From Streptomyces sp. TG1A-60 (GTDB taxonomy: Bacteria > Actinomycetota > Actinomycetes > Streptomycetales > Streptomycetaceae), in assembly GCF_037201975.1 (NCBI RefSeq), contig NZ_CP147520.1, forward strand, positions 930,001-994,000: a stretch of 64,000 nt of DNA, given 5' to 3'. The notes under the pieces were generated by a model. That model made no database searches and was not told the origin of the DNA. It was given only the letters and a program-made list of their open reading frames with translations. Position 1 is the stretch's first letter. Each line of letters opens with the position of its first letter. Of the stretch, positions 20,856 through 29,998 are shown piece by piece. Position numbers and translations under genes: made by a program.

Positions 20856-21397
20856 CGGGTCCTCGTCGGTGCCGGACCGGTACCGATCTGGAGCAGCGCG
20901 GGCCCGGCGGGCTCGGTCTGTACGTCGACGGCCCTGACCTCCGGTGCGAAGCAGGCGAGCGCGGCCTCCGCGGCCTCCCGGGCGCCCGCTCCGGATCCGG
21001 ATCCGCAACCGCAGCCGCCGGTCTCCCGGGCCCGCAGCGTCAGGGTGCCGCTCTCCTCGTCGAAGTCCACGACGTCCAGGGCGTGTTCCCGGACGCTGTC
21101 GAGGGCCCGGACGACGCGGGTGTCGCGGTCCTCGGGATGCAGGTCGTGCAGGACGAGCAGGCCGGCGACCAGTTCGTCACCGAGCAGTGCATCCGAAGGC
21201 GCTCCGGGGGCGGAGGACAGCAGACGGAGGATGCGGGCCAGGCCGGCACCGTAGAAGTCCATGAGGGACCGGACGAGTTCCTCCGCCGCCGCGGCGGCGG
21301 CCGGGTCGCCGCTCGCGGTCAGTCGTTCCAGCACCTCCTCGACACGGCGTCCGGTCTGCTCCGCGTCGACCGGCGCCACCGCCGTCACCGCGCTCAT
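20852..21397 (-). CDS. NifU-like C-terminal domain protein of the hydrogenase cluster
   Basis: A 181-residue protein. Helices in the first ~110 residues (LERLTASGDPAAAAAAEELV, LMDFYGAGLARILRLL) precede a segment with VVDFDEESGTLTLRARETGG and CGCGSGSGAGAREAAEAALA that resembles the NifU Fe-S scaffold domain, although the usual CxxC is CxC here. An accessory role in Fe-S assembly for the hydrogenase is plausible. ATG 21397 overlaps the large-subunit stop (ATGA) and the stop overlaps the DUF5947-like gene. Confidence 0.7.
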   Translation of the reverse strand: MSAVTAVAPVDAEQTGRRVEEVLERLTASGDPAAAAAAEELVRSLMDFYGAGLARILRLLSSAPGAPSDALLGDELVAGLLVLHDLHPEDRDTRVVRALDSVREHALDVVDFDEESGTLTLRARETGGCGCGSGSGAGAREAAEAALACFAPEVRAVDVQTEPAGPALLQIGTGPAPTRTR

Positions 21398-23178
21398 CCG
21401 CCCAGTCCGCTCAGGCCGGTGGGCACGTGCATCGACTTCACCGTCTTGCCGCCGCCGACGTACATGTGGACGCCACAGGGCAGGCAGGGGTCGAAGCTGC
21501 GGACGGTGCGCATGATGTCGATGCCCTTGAAGTTCTCCGGGGTGTTCTCCTCGAAGATGGGGGTGTTCTGCACGGCGTCCTCGTACGGGCCCGGCGTGCC
21601 GAAGGTGTCTCTGGTGCTGGCGTTCCAGGGGGTCGGCGGATACGGGTGGTAGTTGGCGATCTTGCGGTCGCGGATCACCATGTGATGGGAGAGCACGCCC
21701 CGGACCGCCTCGGTGAAGCCGACGCCGATGCCCTCGTCCGGGACCTCGAACCTCTCCCAGGTCTGGGTGCGTCCGGCCCGGACCTCCTCCAGGCCCTTCT
21801 CCGCGCAGTGCAGGGCGACGGCGGCGGCGTACGCCTGGAAGTACGTGCGGGCGCGGTTGCGCTCCAGCGCGTTGGACCACTTCGGGATCTTCCACTCGAA
21901 GGTGGTCTCCGGCTTGGTCATGGTGCGGGGCAGGTTGATGACCACGCTGTGGCCGGTGGCCTTGATGTACCCGATGTCGACGAGTCCGGACAGGGCGGTG
22001 GACCACAGGCGGGCGATGGGGCCGCCGCCGGTGTCCAGGGCGAGGTGGTCCTTGCCGTCGAACCAGCGGGGCGACATCACCCAGCTGTACTTGTCGTCGA
22101 AGTTCCGCTTCTGCGGGGCGGGGATGGTGTGCTGGTTCCACGGGTGGCGCGGGTCCACCGGGTTGCCGAGCGGGTCGTGGGTGACGAACTGCTCCTGGCC
22201 CTGCCAGTCCTCGTAGTAGGAGCTGCCCAGCAGGATGCGGATGCCGAGGTTGATCTCGGTGAGGTCGCTGGTGACGAGTTCGCCGTCGACGACGATGCCG
22301 GGTGTGACGAACATGCGCCGGCCCCAGTCCGTCATGTTCGCGTAGGTGAAGTCGCAGTACTCGGGGTCGTTGAGCGCTCCCCAGCAGCCGAGCAGGACAC
22401 GTCGGCGGCCCACTTCCTCGTAGCCGGGCAGCGCCTCGTAGAAGAAGTCGAACAGGTCGTCGTGCAGGGGCACGACGCGCTTCATGAACTCCACGTAGCG
22501 CATCAGCCGGCTGAGGTAGTCCGTGAAGAGCTGCACGGAGGCGATCGTTCCGACGCCGCCCGGGTAGAGCGTGGAGGGGTGCACATGGCGGCCCTCCATG
22601 AGGCAGAACATCTCCCGCGTGTAGCGGCTCACCTGCAGGGCCTCGCGGTAGAACTCGCCCTCCAGGGGGTTGAGCGAGCGCATGATGTCGGCGATCGTGC
22701 GGTAACCGTGCTCCGCGGCGTGCGGGGCCTCGGTGCGCTCGGCGAGTTCGAGGACACCGGGGTTGGTCTCCTTGACCATCTTCTCGCAGTAGTCGACCCC
22801 GACCAGGTTCTCCTGGAAGATGTTGTGGTCGAACATGTACTCCGCGGACTCGCCGAGATTGATGATCCACTCGCCGAGGTGCGGGGGCTTCACGCCGTAC
22901 GCCATGTTCTGCGCGTACACCGAGCAGGTGGCGTGGTTGTCCCCGCAGATCCCGCAGATGCGACTGGTGATGAAGTGGGCGTCGCGGGGGTCCTTGCCGC
23001 GCATGAAGACGCTGTAGCCCCGGAAGACCGACGACGTGCTGTAGCACTCCGCGACCCGCTTCTGCTTGAAGTCGATCTTCGTGTGGATGCCGAGGCTGCC
23101 CACGATCCGTGTGATCGGGTCCCAGGCCATCTCCACCAGGCCGCTGCCGTCGCCGGACGCCTTCGTCGTCGGTGCCAT
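21394..23178 (-). CDS. hhyL: [NiFe] hydrogenase large subunit, group 1h (actinobacterial, high-affinity type)
   Basis: The 594-residue catalytic subunit carries both nickel-binding motifs: L1 SRICGICGDNHAT (Cys75, Cys78) and L2 DPCLPCGVH (Cys565, Cys568, His571). A 23-residue tail after His571 should be removed by the endopeptidase encoded downstream. The sequence style (MAWDPITRIVGSLGIHTKID, FHVHPSTLYPGGVGT-like segments) fits the group 1h (formerly group 5) enzymes that oxidise atmospheric H2 in streptomycetes and mycobacteria; subgroup assignment is from recall. It follows the small subunit by 81 bases. Confidence 0.93.
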   Translation of the reverse strand: MAPTTKASGDGSGLVEMAWDPITRIVGSLGIHTKIDFKQKRVAECYSTSSVFRGYSVFMRGKDPRDAHFITSRICGICGDNHATCSVYAQNMAYGVKPPHLGEWIINLGESAEYMFDHNIFQENLVGVDYCEKMVKETNPGVLELAERTEAPHAAEHGYRTIADIMRSLNPLEGEFYREALQVSRYTREMFCLMEGRHVHPSTLYPGGVGTIASVQLFTDYLSRLMRYVEFMKRVVPLHDDLFDFFYEALPGYEEVGRRRVLLGCWGALNDPEYCDFTYANMTDWGRRMFVTPGIVVDGELVTSDLTEINLGIRILLGSSYYEDWQGQEQFVTHDPLGNPVDPRHPWNQHTIPAPQKRNFDDKYSWVMSPRWFDGKDHLALDTGGGPIARLWSTALSGLVDIGYIKATGHSVVINLPRTMTKPETTFEWKIPKWSNALERNRARTYFQAYAAAVALHCAEKGLEEVRAGRTQTWERFEVPDEGIGVGFTEAVRGVLSHHMVIRDRKIANYHPYPPTPWNASTRDTFGTPGPYEDAVQNTPIFEENTPENFKGIDIMRTVRSFDPCLPCGVHMYVGGGKTVKSMHVPTGLSGLGG

Positions 23179-23259
23179 CTGTGTGCCGTGCCCTTCGTTG
23201 CGCGGGAGGTTCGTGTGGGGGGTGCACGAAGCAAGGAGCGGACTACTTGCGGCGGATAC

Positions 23260-24348
23260 TCACCACGGGGGTCGGTATCCAGTGGTGATCTTGTCTCCGG
23301 TGCGGCGCCACTTGGGCTCCTTGTCCACCGTCCTGGCCGTGATCGACCGCAGCTTGCGGACCACGGCGCCGTAGGCTCCGCTGGCGTTGCTCGACACCTT
23401 GGCGCCGGGTGGCTCGTCCATGAACGGCATGAACTTGTCGGGGAAGCCGGGCATGGTGCAGGCGATGCAGATGCCGCCGACGTTGGGGCAGCCGCCGATC
23501 CCGTTCATCCAGCCGCGCTTGGGCACGTTGCACTTGACGACCGGGCCCCAGCAGCCGAGCTTGACCAGGCACGTCGGCGAGTCGTACGACAGGGCGAACT
23601 GGCCTTGTTCGTAGTAGCCCGCGCGGTCGCAGCCCTCGTGCACGGTGGCCCCGAAGAGCCAGGTGGGACGCAGTTTGTCGTCCAGCGGGATCATCGGGGC
23701 GGCGCCGGCCGCCTGGTAGAGCAGATAGGTGAGCGTCTCGGAGAAGTTGTCGGGCTGGATCGGACAGCCGGGGACGCACACGATGGGGATGCCGGCGTGG
23801 GACTTCCAGTCCCAGCCGAGGTAGTCCGGCACGCCCATCGCGCCGGTCGGGTTGCCCGCCATGGCGTGGATGCCGCCGTAGGTGGCGCAGGTGCCGATGG
23901 CGACGACCGCCAGTGCCTTCGGGGCGAGCCGGTCGATCCACTCGCTGGTGGTGATCGGCTGACCGGTCTCCGGGTTGTCGCCGAAGCCGCACCAATAGCC
24001 CTCGGGCTTGATCGCCTCGTTGGGGATGGAGCCCTCGACGACCAGGACGAACGGGTCGATCTCGCCGCGCTCCCCCTTGAAGAACCACTCGATGAACGTG
24101 TCCGAGCCGCCGACCGGGCCGCACTCGAAGTCGATGAGCGGCCAGTGGACGGCGATCTTCGGGAGCCCCGGCAGCGCACCCAGCACGATCTCCTCGATGG
24201 TGGGCTGCATGGCCGCCGTCAACGCGACCGAGTCGCCGTCGCAGCTCAGCCCCGCGTTGATCCAGAGAATGTGGATCGTGGGTGTCTCGTCGGCGGGCGC
24301 GCCGCCTGCGTCCGCGGCATCGACTGTGCCCGGCGTCGCCTCAGTCAT
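23260..24348 (-). CDS. hhyS: [NiFe] hydrogenase small subunit, group 1h
   Basis: This 362-residue Fe-S subunit has no Tat signal or membrane anchor. The proximal cluster motif reads NAGLSCDGDS: Cys36 with Asp39 where most hydrogenases have the second Cys, the 3Cys-1Asp arrangement known for the oxygen-tolerant actinobacterial-type enzyme of Ralstonia. Other ligands are visible in AIGTCATYGG, CVPGCPIQPDN, HEGCDR, and the CLVKLGCWGPVVKCN and GGCPNVGGICIACTMPGFPD stretches. It lies between hypX and hhyL in one orientation. Confidence 0.93.
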   Translation of the reverse strand: MTEATPGTVDAADAGGAPADETPTIHILWINAGLSCDGDSVALTAAMQPTIEEIVLGALPGLPKIAVHWPLIDFECGPVGGSDTFIEWFFKGERGEIDPFVLVVEGSIPNEAIKPEGYWCGFGDNPETGQPITTSEWIDRLAPKALAVVAIGTCATYGGIHAMAGNPTGAMGVPDYLGWDWKSHAGIPIVCVPGCPIQPDNFSETLTYLLYQAAGAAPMIPLDDKLRPTWLFGATVHEGCDRAGYYEQGQFALSYDSPTCLVKLGCWGPVVKCNVPKRGWMNGIGGCPNVGGICIACTMPGFPDKFMPFMDEPPGAKVSSNASGAYGAVVRKLRSITARTVDKEPKWRRTGDKITTGYRPPW

Positions 24349-24411
24349 GGGACCGCCTCCTGGGGAGGTAAGGGATGAAGGCCTGTATTTCGACCGTCAG
24401 CCTTCTTCGTA

Positions 24412-26181
24412 TCAGTCGTTCGCCCGTGACGAGACGTCATCGGGGGCCGTTCCGGTGACATGCGCGGCAGAGGGCATCGGAGCCGTTCGCGCAGCCGGGG
24501 CCGGACCGAGGTGCGGCGGGGTGCGCGGTGGTCGCTCCTTGTGGACGAAGGAGCGACGCAGAGCGTGATACGGGGCGTCCGGGTCGTCGAAGGTGCGGCG
24601 CATCCGGACCAGCTCCCGCTCGCGGAAGCCGGCGAGCGGGGTCGCACTCTCCAGCCGGTCCAGCTCCGTCTTCTTCGCGGTGATCCGTGACGCCGTAGCC
24701 GGACGTGAGGCCAGTCGCGCGGCCAGGCCGCCGACCTCCCCCGCGAACTCGCCAGGACCACATCCGATCACGCGGTCGACGAGCCCGAGGCGCAGTGCGC
24801 TCGCCGAACTCACCGGCAGAGCCTCACGCATGAGCCGCTCGGCGGTCGCGGGACCCACCCTGCGTGGCAGAGTGCGCGTCCAGTACTCCGAGCCGTACAG
24901 GCCCATCAGACGGTAGTGAGGGTTCAGCACGGCGCCCGAGCGGCACCACACCTCGTCGGCCGCCAGGGCGAGCATCACCCCGCCCGCCGCGGCGTTGCCC
25001 GCGACCGCCGAGACCACCAGCCGGTCCGTCGTCGTCAGGACCGCCTCGACCAGGTCGTCGATGGCGTTGATGTTCGCCCAGGACTCGGCAGCGGGGTCGT
25101 CGGCGGCCTCGATGACGTTGAGGTGGATCCCGTTGGAGAAGAGGTCCCGTTCGCCGCCCAGCACCAGCACAGACGTGGGCCGCGCGCACGCTTCCCGGTA
25201 GGCGTCCAGCAGGCGTCGGCACTGCTCGGTGCTCATGGCGCCGCCGGGGAAGGAGAACGAGAGGAAGCCCACGTTCCCGTCCTCCCGGTAGCGGATGTCC
25301 GTCCAGGTACGGTGCCGCACCTCGGGCAACGGGGGCAGGGCATGCTCGGGCAGCGGCGGCAGCCGGTCGCCCAGTGCCCGCACGGCAGGCAGTTTGAAGG
25401 TGGAGGGCTGCCCGGACCCGCGCCGGGGCCGTAGCTCGGGGATCCACACGGCGCCGTCCTTGGTGGCCCGGCAGAGCGCCCCGGCGCGGGTGGCCAGCAG
25501 TTCGCCCGGACGGCCGCGCAACACGCTCTCGGGGTGACCGCCGTGCAGATACCACTCACCGCCGAGCAGCACGTCCAGCACACCGGGCTGCGAATCCGCT
25601 GCCCTCAGCTTGCGCAGGACGTCCTGTGTGGAGTCCTCTGTCCAGTCGATCCGCCGGACGCTCTGGTCGAGGTACGGACGCGTGCCGACCGTATCGTCGG
25701 CGTCCTGTTGGCGCGGTGCGTGGGTTCCCCCGGCGAAGCGCTCCACCGCGAGCATGACGGCCTCGAGCGCGGCGTCGGCGATCTCGCCCCGGTACAGCTC
25801 GCTCTTGGACACCTGAGGAATCCGACACGGTACGCAGGCCCACACGTCACCGGCGTCCATCTCCCCGTCGGCCTGCAGGACGGTGACGCCCCACTGTTCG
25901 ACGCCCTCGTGGATCGCCCAGTCCAGGGAGGACGGCCCGCGGTCGCCCATGGGCCCCGGATGGACGACGAGGCACGTGTGCGCCGTCCACACCTCCTCGG
26001 GAATCGCCGTCTTCAGCATCGGCGCCACGATGAGCTGCGGTGCGTGCCGCCGCACGGCTTCCGGCAACGGGCTGCCGGGCAGGGCGAGTTCCACCGCCAC
26101 CGTGTGGCCACGGTCGCGCAGTTCGGCGTGGAGGCGCTGGGTGAGGCTGTTGAACGCGCTGGCTAGGAGCAGGATGTGCAC
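24412..26181 (-). CDS. hypX: HypX, CO-ligand-forming maturation enzyme
   Basis: HypX converts formyl-tetrahydrofolate to CO for the active-site iron under aerobic conditions (known for Aquifex and Ralstonia HypX). The 589 residues show an N-terminal formyltransferase-like domain (VHPGPMGDRGPSSLDWAI, EMDAGDVWA) and a crotonase-like domain (GFLSFSFPGGAMSTEQCRRL, VLVLGGERDLFSNGIHLNVI, AVAGNAAAGGVMLALAADEV). GTG 26181 has GGAGG 6 bases upstream. It stands 63 bases before hhyS, so is probably co-transcribed. The C-terminal ~40 residues are Pro/Ala-rich and likely disordered. Confidence 0.93.
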   Translation of the reverse strand: MHILLLASAFNSLTQRLHAELRDRGHTVAVELALPGSPLPEAVRRHAPQLIVAPMLKTAIPEEVWTAHTCLVVHPGPMGDRGPSSLDWAIHEGVEQWGVTVLQADGEMDAGDVWACVPCRIPQVSKSELYRGEIADAALEAVMLAVERFAGGTHAPRQQDADDTVGTRPYLDQSVRRIDWTEDSTQDVLRKLRAADSQPGVLDVLLGGEWYLHGGHPESVLRGRPGELLATRAGALCRATKDGAVWIPELRPRRGSGQPSTFKLPAVRALGDRLPPLPEHALPPLPEVRHRTWTDIRYREDGNVGFLSFSFPGGAMSTEQCRRLLDAYREACARPTSVLVLGGERDLFSNGIHLNVIEAADDPAAESWANINAIDDLVEAVLTTTDRLVVSAVAGNAAAGGVMLALAADEVWCRSGAVLNPHYRLMGLYGSEYWTRTLPRRVGPATAERLMREALPVSSASALRLGLVDRVIGCGPGEFAGEVGGLAARLASRPATASRITAKKTELDRLESATPLAGFRERELVRMRRTFDDPDAPYHALRRSFVHKERPPRTPPHLGPAPAARTAPMPSAAHVTGTAPDDVSSRAND

Positions 26182-26368
26182 GGCTGCCTCCGGGCGGACG
26201 AACGGCAGGCAGGGATGACCGCCGACCGCGATCCTCGGCCACGGCGGCCTGCCGTCACCGGCGGCAGACGGTGACGTCATCCGAAAGCGGGCGCCGATCC
26301 GCCGTCCGGCCTCACCGGTCATCGCCCGCGACGAGGACCCCGCGCACCGAGGCAGCCGTCGCGGATGA

Positions 26369-26626
26369 TCACCGTCGTCGCAGGCCGCTGGTGATGCGCT
26401 CCCACGGTGAGCGGGTGGCACCGAAATGGGTCTCGTGGGTCCAGATGTGGGTGCACGACCGGCACTGCAGGTGGAGCAGGCTGCCGACGTTGGAGAGCAG
26501 GTAGCGCCAGTGCTCGGAGCAGGTGCGACCCTGCTCGCAGGTGCCGCACCCGCGGCGGTCGTCGCAGTTCGGGCAGGCCACCCAGGCGCGACGCCCGACG
26601 TCGGCCTGCGGGTCAAGCGGCAGCAT
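26369..26626 (-). CDS. Small Cys-rich zinc-ribbon-like protein
   Basis: An 85-residue protein with CPNCDDRRGCGTCEQGRTCS and QCRSCTHIWTHETHFG: eight Cys and several His in CxxC-type pairs, suggesting one or two zinc or Fe-S sites. The N-terminal ATG 26626 overlaps the end of the upstream 104-aa gene by 14 bases, so the two are co-translated. It sits at the 5' end of the hydrogenase cluster, 187 bases before hypX. No family name recognised. Confidence 0.7.
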   Translation of the reverse strand: MLPLDPQADVGRRAWVACPNCDDRRGCGTCEQGRTCSEHWRYLLSNVGSLLHLQCRSCTHIWTHETHFGATRSPWERITSGLRRR

Positions 26627-26927
26627 GGCCGTCCCCTCTCCGCGGGAGGACACCGGCCGCGACCAGCTCGTCGTACACGCGCTGCTGCTCCGCGCTGAGG
26701 CCGGAATAGAGCAGCTCATACGCCGCTTCCTCGCCGCGTAGTGCGGCGAGGGGGTCCCAGTCGGGGCCGAGGGCGTCCAGGACGTGAGCGCGCCGGAGCA
26801 GTTCGTGTGAGCTCAGGTCGACGTCCAGGTCTACCAGGGGGCGGGCGCCAGGCCGGTCCGCCGCAGGCCTGCTCGCCTCGGCGGGTTCGTCCGGTTCGCC
26901 AGGAAGGGCTCGGCCGTGGGAGGACAT
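26613..26927 (-). CDS. Conserved 104-aa protein at the head of the hydrogenase cluster (DUF6400-like)
   Basis: The protein has a disordered Pro/Ala/Glu-rich N-terminus and a compact C-terminal helical domain: DLSSHELLRRAHVLDALGPD, WDPLAALRGEEAAYELLYSG, then SAEQQRVYDELVAAGVLP. I recall this pattern as DUF6400 (from memory). It is the most 5' intact gene on the minus strand here, so the promoter of the hydrogenase cluster may lie in 26928-27430, where I see nothing else. Confidence 0.65.
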   Translation of the reverse strand: MSSHGRALPGEPDEPAEASRPAADRPGARPLVDLDVDLSSHELLRRAHVLDALGPDWDPLAALRGEEAAYELLYSGLSAEQQRVYDELVAAGVLPRRGDGHAAA

Positions 26928-27429
26928 GCGACCGAACGTAGGTAAGCGTTCCTCGCCCCGGCAAGAGCAGGTGGGAGAAGTCACAGCAGACCCGCGGCCC
27001 CGGACACCCTGACGCGGACCTCGTATCGGCCGGGTGGAGCGGGGCGCTCTCCTCGCACACACGGGTACGCCACCGGCAGACGGCTCGCTGCGGGCCCGAC
27101 CCGCGATCCCCCGGCCGACGCACGGCAGTGGGCGGCGCCTCGCCGGACAGCACCCGCGCCTGACGGCACCCCAAGGGAGTGGGGCCCGACTCGTGGACGG
27201 GTGCACGACCTGTGGGGCGCGCGACACCGTCCATCCTCCGGTCCGGCCGGCCGCCGGACCTGTCGGCGGGCCCCGGGCCGCGTCTCCACGACAGGAGGAA
27301 GGTCGCCAAGGAGCTGAGGTCCCGGCATCGGCTCCGAGGATCGAGATCCGGACCACCCACGGCCCGGCCACCCCGCCGACGGTGCTCCAGGCATCGTTCC
27401 TCCCGGTCAACGGCGGTGTGGCGCGTGTA

Positions 27430-27669
27430 CCACCGTGAGACGAAGAAGCCGCCGGTCGCGCGCCTGGCCGTCGCCACGTCACGGCTGAAGTCCGCCTTGT
27501 TCTCGGGGACGGGGATCCTCAGTGCGGAGAACCCCAGCCGGCCCTCGCCGGTACCGAACGCCGTGTCCCGCTGGGCGGCCGTCAGGTCACCGATCCAGGC
27601 CGTGTGGGTCATACCGCCGAAGCCTCGGATCGTCTGCCGCCGCGCCGACGGATCAATGACCTGATCACC
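27430..27669 (-). pseudogene. Remnant of a GH30-family glycosidase
   Basis: On the minus strand the frame reads VIDPSARRQTIRGFGGMTHT, AWIGDLTAAQRDTAFGTGEG, LGFSALRIPVPENKADFSRD and VATARRA. This matches the N-terminal (beta/alpha)8 start of secreted GH30 beta-1,6-glucanase or glucuronoxylanase-type enzymes. The homology breaks off after TARRA, where the next barrel strand should appear, and there is no signal peptide or start upstream. About 75 of ~450 residues remain, so it is a decayed fragment. Confidence 0.65.
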
Positions 27670-27782
27670 AAGAGCGAGCGGAGCACTGGCCCGACTTCAC
27701 GCGCGCGCCGGTGTGGGGCGGATGTTCGGTGGTACATGAGTGCCGACCACTCCGCGCTACCACGTACCGACGAAGGGCCGCC

Positions 27783-28823
27783 ATGCTCACACCGCTGACC
27801 GACTTGTGGCCACTGAGCTGGAGCATCGTGGTCTTCCTCGTGGCCACGGCCGTGACCGTGGTGTGCAGCGTCCGGCTCGCGGGGCTGGGTGACACCCTCG
27901 CCGACCGAACCGGCTGGGGAGAGGCCCTGTTCGGCGCGGTGTTGTTCGGCCTCGTGACGTCCCTCTCGGGCATTGTGATGACCGCGGTGAGCGCCGCCGC
28001 GGACCAGCCTCGTCTCGCGTACAGCAACGCCGTGGGCGGTATCGCGGCGCAGACCGTCGCGATCGTCGTCGCCGACGCCTTCCTGCGGAAGGTCAATCTC
28101 GAACACGCCGCCGCGTCACTGTCGAACATGCTGTTCGGCTGCCTGCTCGTCGGGCTGCTGGGCATCGCTCTCATGGCGACGTTCAGCCCGCCCGTCACCT
28201 TTGTGGGCCTGCATCCGGCGTCGGTGGTGATGGTGGCCTTCTACGTCGGCGGCATACGGCTCATCCGTAGCCGTGCCGAACCCATGTGGCGGGCGGTGCC
28301 CACCAGGGACACTCTTCCCGATGTCCCGGACGAGGACACCGAGGGACTCGGCGCCCATTCGACATCACGGCTGTGGGGCCAGTTCGCGGCGGTGGCCGGC
28401 CTCGTCGTGATCGGTGGCTGGGCGGTGGCCCGTGCCGCGGAAGGAATTGTGGAGCACACGGGTCTGAGCGCCGGTCTCGTGGGGGCTGTGTTCATGGGTC
28501 TTGTCAACGCTCTCCCTGAGACGGTCACGTCCATCGCCGCCGTCCGGCGTGGCGCTGTCACGTTGGCCATCGCCGCCATCGTCGGCGGGAACTGTCTGGA
28601 CGCGCTCAACCTGGTCGTCGGCGACATCGCCTATCGAGGCGGGTCCCTGTTCCATGCCGCGGACCCCGACGAGTTGTTCCTCACCAGCGGTGCGCTGGTC
28701 ATGACGGCGGTCCTGCTCGGTGGACTGCTCATACGCCAGAAGCGCGGCTGGCTCAGAATCGGCTTCGACGGCATCCTGCTCATCGCCGTCTACGCGAGCA
28801 CGGTTGCCGTGCTCGCTGTCTGA
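27783..28823 (+). CDS. Sodium/calcium exchanger family membrane protein
   Basis: The 346-residue protein has about ten helices and two inverted halves, each with the family's alpha-repeat: GEALFGAVLFGLVTSLSGIV in the first, and GAVFMGLVNALPETVTSIAA in the second, supplying the conserved Glu. A hydrophilic loop of ~40 residues joins the halves. It should exchange Ca2+ or another cation for Na+ or H+ across the membrane. ATG 27783 follows GAAGGG at a normal distance. It stands alone between the GH30 remnant and the stress-protein gene. Confidence 0.85.
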   Translation: MLTPLTDLWPLSWSIVVFLVATAVTVVCSVRLAGLGDTLADRTGWGEALFGAVLFGLVTSLSGIVMTAVSAAADQPRLAYSNAVGGIAAQTVAIVVADAFLRKVNLEHAAASLSNMLFGCLLVGLLGIALMATFSPPVTFVGLHPASVVMVAFYVGGIRLIRSRAEPMWRAVPTRDTLPDVPDEDTEGLGAHSTSRLWGQFAAVAGLVVIGGWAVARAAEGIVEHTGLSAGLVGAVFMGLVNALPETVTSIAAVRRGAVTLAIAAIVGGNCLDALNLVVGDIAYRGGSLFHAADPDELFLTSGALVMTAVLLGGLLIRQKRGWLRIGFDGILLIAVYASTVAVLAV

Positions 28824-28909
28824 AAGCCACCCGCACCAGGGGGTGCACGCGCCCTTCATGCCCTCGGAGCCGTAGGCCCAGCTCCCTCGCGGAGGTCCAC
28901 CAGGGCTGG

Positions 28910-29794
28910 CTACTCGCCTGCCCTGGTGGCCCGTACGACACCGACAGGGCAGTGGGCCTGGTGGAGGACCGCCTGGCTGACCGATCCCAGAAGCAGTCCC
29001 GTGAAGCCGCCGTGCCCTCGTGCCCCCACGACCAGCAGCTGGGCCCCTTCGCTCTCCTCGACCAACGACTGACGCACAGGGCCCCGCACCAGGCGGCGGC
29101 CCACCCTCATTCCTGTCTGCGGCACGCTCAAGCCCCTCAGCACCTCGGTGAGCACCTGTTCCCCCTCTGCTCGGAGCCGGGCGGCGTGCTCCTCCTCCGC
29201 CGGGAGCCCAGGCATCAGCTCGGAGCGATCCCCACGGGTCCCCCACACGTGCACAGCGACCAGTTCGGCGCCCCGCAGTGCGGCCTCGGTGCAGGCGAAC
29301 GCCGCAGCGGCCCGGCTCCCCGGTGAGCCGTCCACGCCCATCAGCACCGGTCCTGCCGGTCCGGGTCTGCCCCGCACCACCATGACCGGGCAGTGAGCAC
29401 GTCCCGCCAGGTGCATCGCCACCGAGCCCACCAGCACTCCGGCGAAGCGCCCGTGCCCCGTGTCGCCGACCACGAGCAGGGCCGCGTCGTGTGACTGCCC
29501 CTCCAGCACCGCCAGTGCCTCGCCGACGATCACCGCGTGGGTGACGTCCACGTCCGGTGCCCGGGTTCTGGCTCGCTGCACCGCTTCCATCACCATGTGC
29601 TCGACCTGTTCACGCAACGCGCTGTGCGCCGGGCCCAACGGGGACGGGCCGACTGGTGGGTGCAGGGCGGGCCAGGTGAATCCGTGCACGACACGCAGTC
29701 CCGCTGACCGCGACCGCGCTTCCCGCACCGCGACGTCCACCGCGGCAAGGCTCGATGGCGAACCGTCCACCCCGACAACCACGAGCCCACTCAT
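28910..29794 (-). CDS. Tandem universal stress protein
   Basis: A 294-residue protein built of two UspA domains. Each ends with the ATP-binding G-x2-G-x9-GS motif: VVGDTGHGRFAGVLVGSVAM near residue 110 and VVGARGHGGFTGLLLGSVSQ near 262. Each starts with a VxGVDGSPxSxAA strand-loop. Tandem Usp proteins of actinomycetes are linked to dormancy, hypoxia and redox stress. ATG 29794 has AAGGG upstream; a GTG two codons earlier is possible. No adjacent partner. Confidence 0.9.
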   Translation of the reverse strand: MSGLVVVGVDGSPSSLAAVDVAVREARSRSAGLRVVHGFTWPALHPPVGPSPLGPAHSALREQVEHMVMEAVQRARTRAPDVDVTHAVIVGEALAVLEGQSHDAALLVVGDTGHGRFAGVLVGSVAMHLAGRAHCPVMVVRGRPGPAGPVLMGVDGSPGSRAAAAFACTEAALRGAELVAVHVWGTRGDRSELMPGLPAEEEHAARLRAEGEQVLTEVLRGLSVPQTGMRVGRRLVRGPVRQSLVEESEGAQLLVVGARGHGGFTGLLLGSVSQAVLHQAHCPVGVVRATRAGE

Positions 29795-29998
29795 GGGCAC
29801 GCATCCCTTCCCGTGGACAACAGGGACTCGTCACGTCGGCAGTCCCTCGGCGTCGCAGGCCGCGCCTCTCCACGCTCCTCCAGCGTCTCTCCGGACTGCG
29901 CCCCTCGCCACATACCCAGTCGCCCGTCCGTGCGACGCCGCCCCCCCTGTGCCGCACCCGCCCGCCGACTGCGGGACGGCCCGCCGCCCTGCCGCCGC

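Noticed and set aside
21427-24378. Open frame of 983 codons on the plus strand across the hydrogenase subunits
   Set aside because: It is antisense to hhyL and hhyS, which have clear catalytic motifs; long mirror frames are common in DNA with high GC at third positions.
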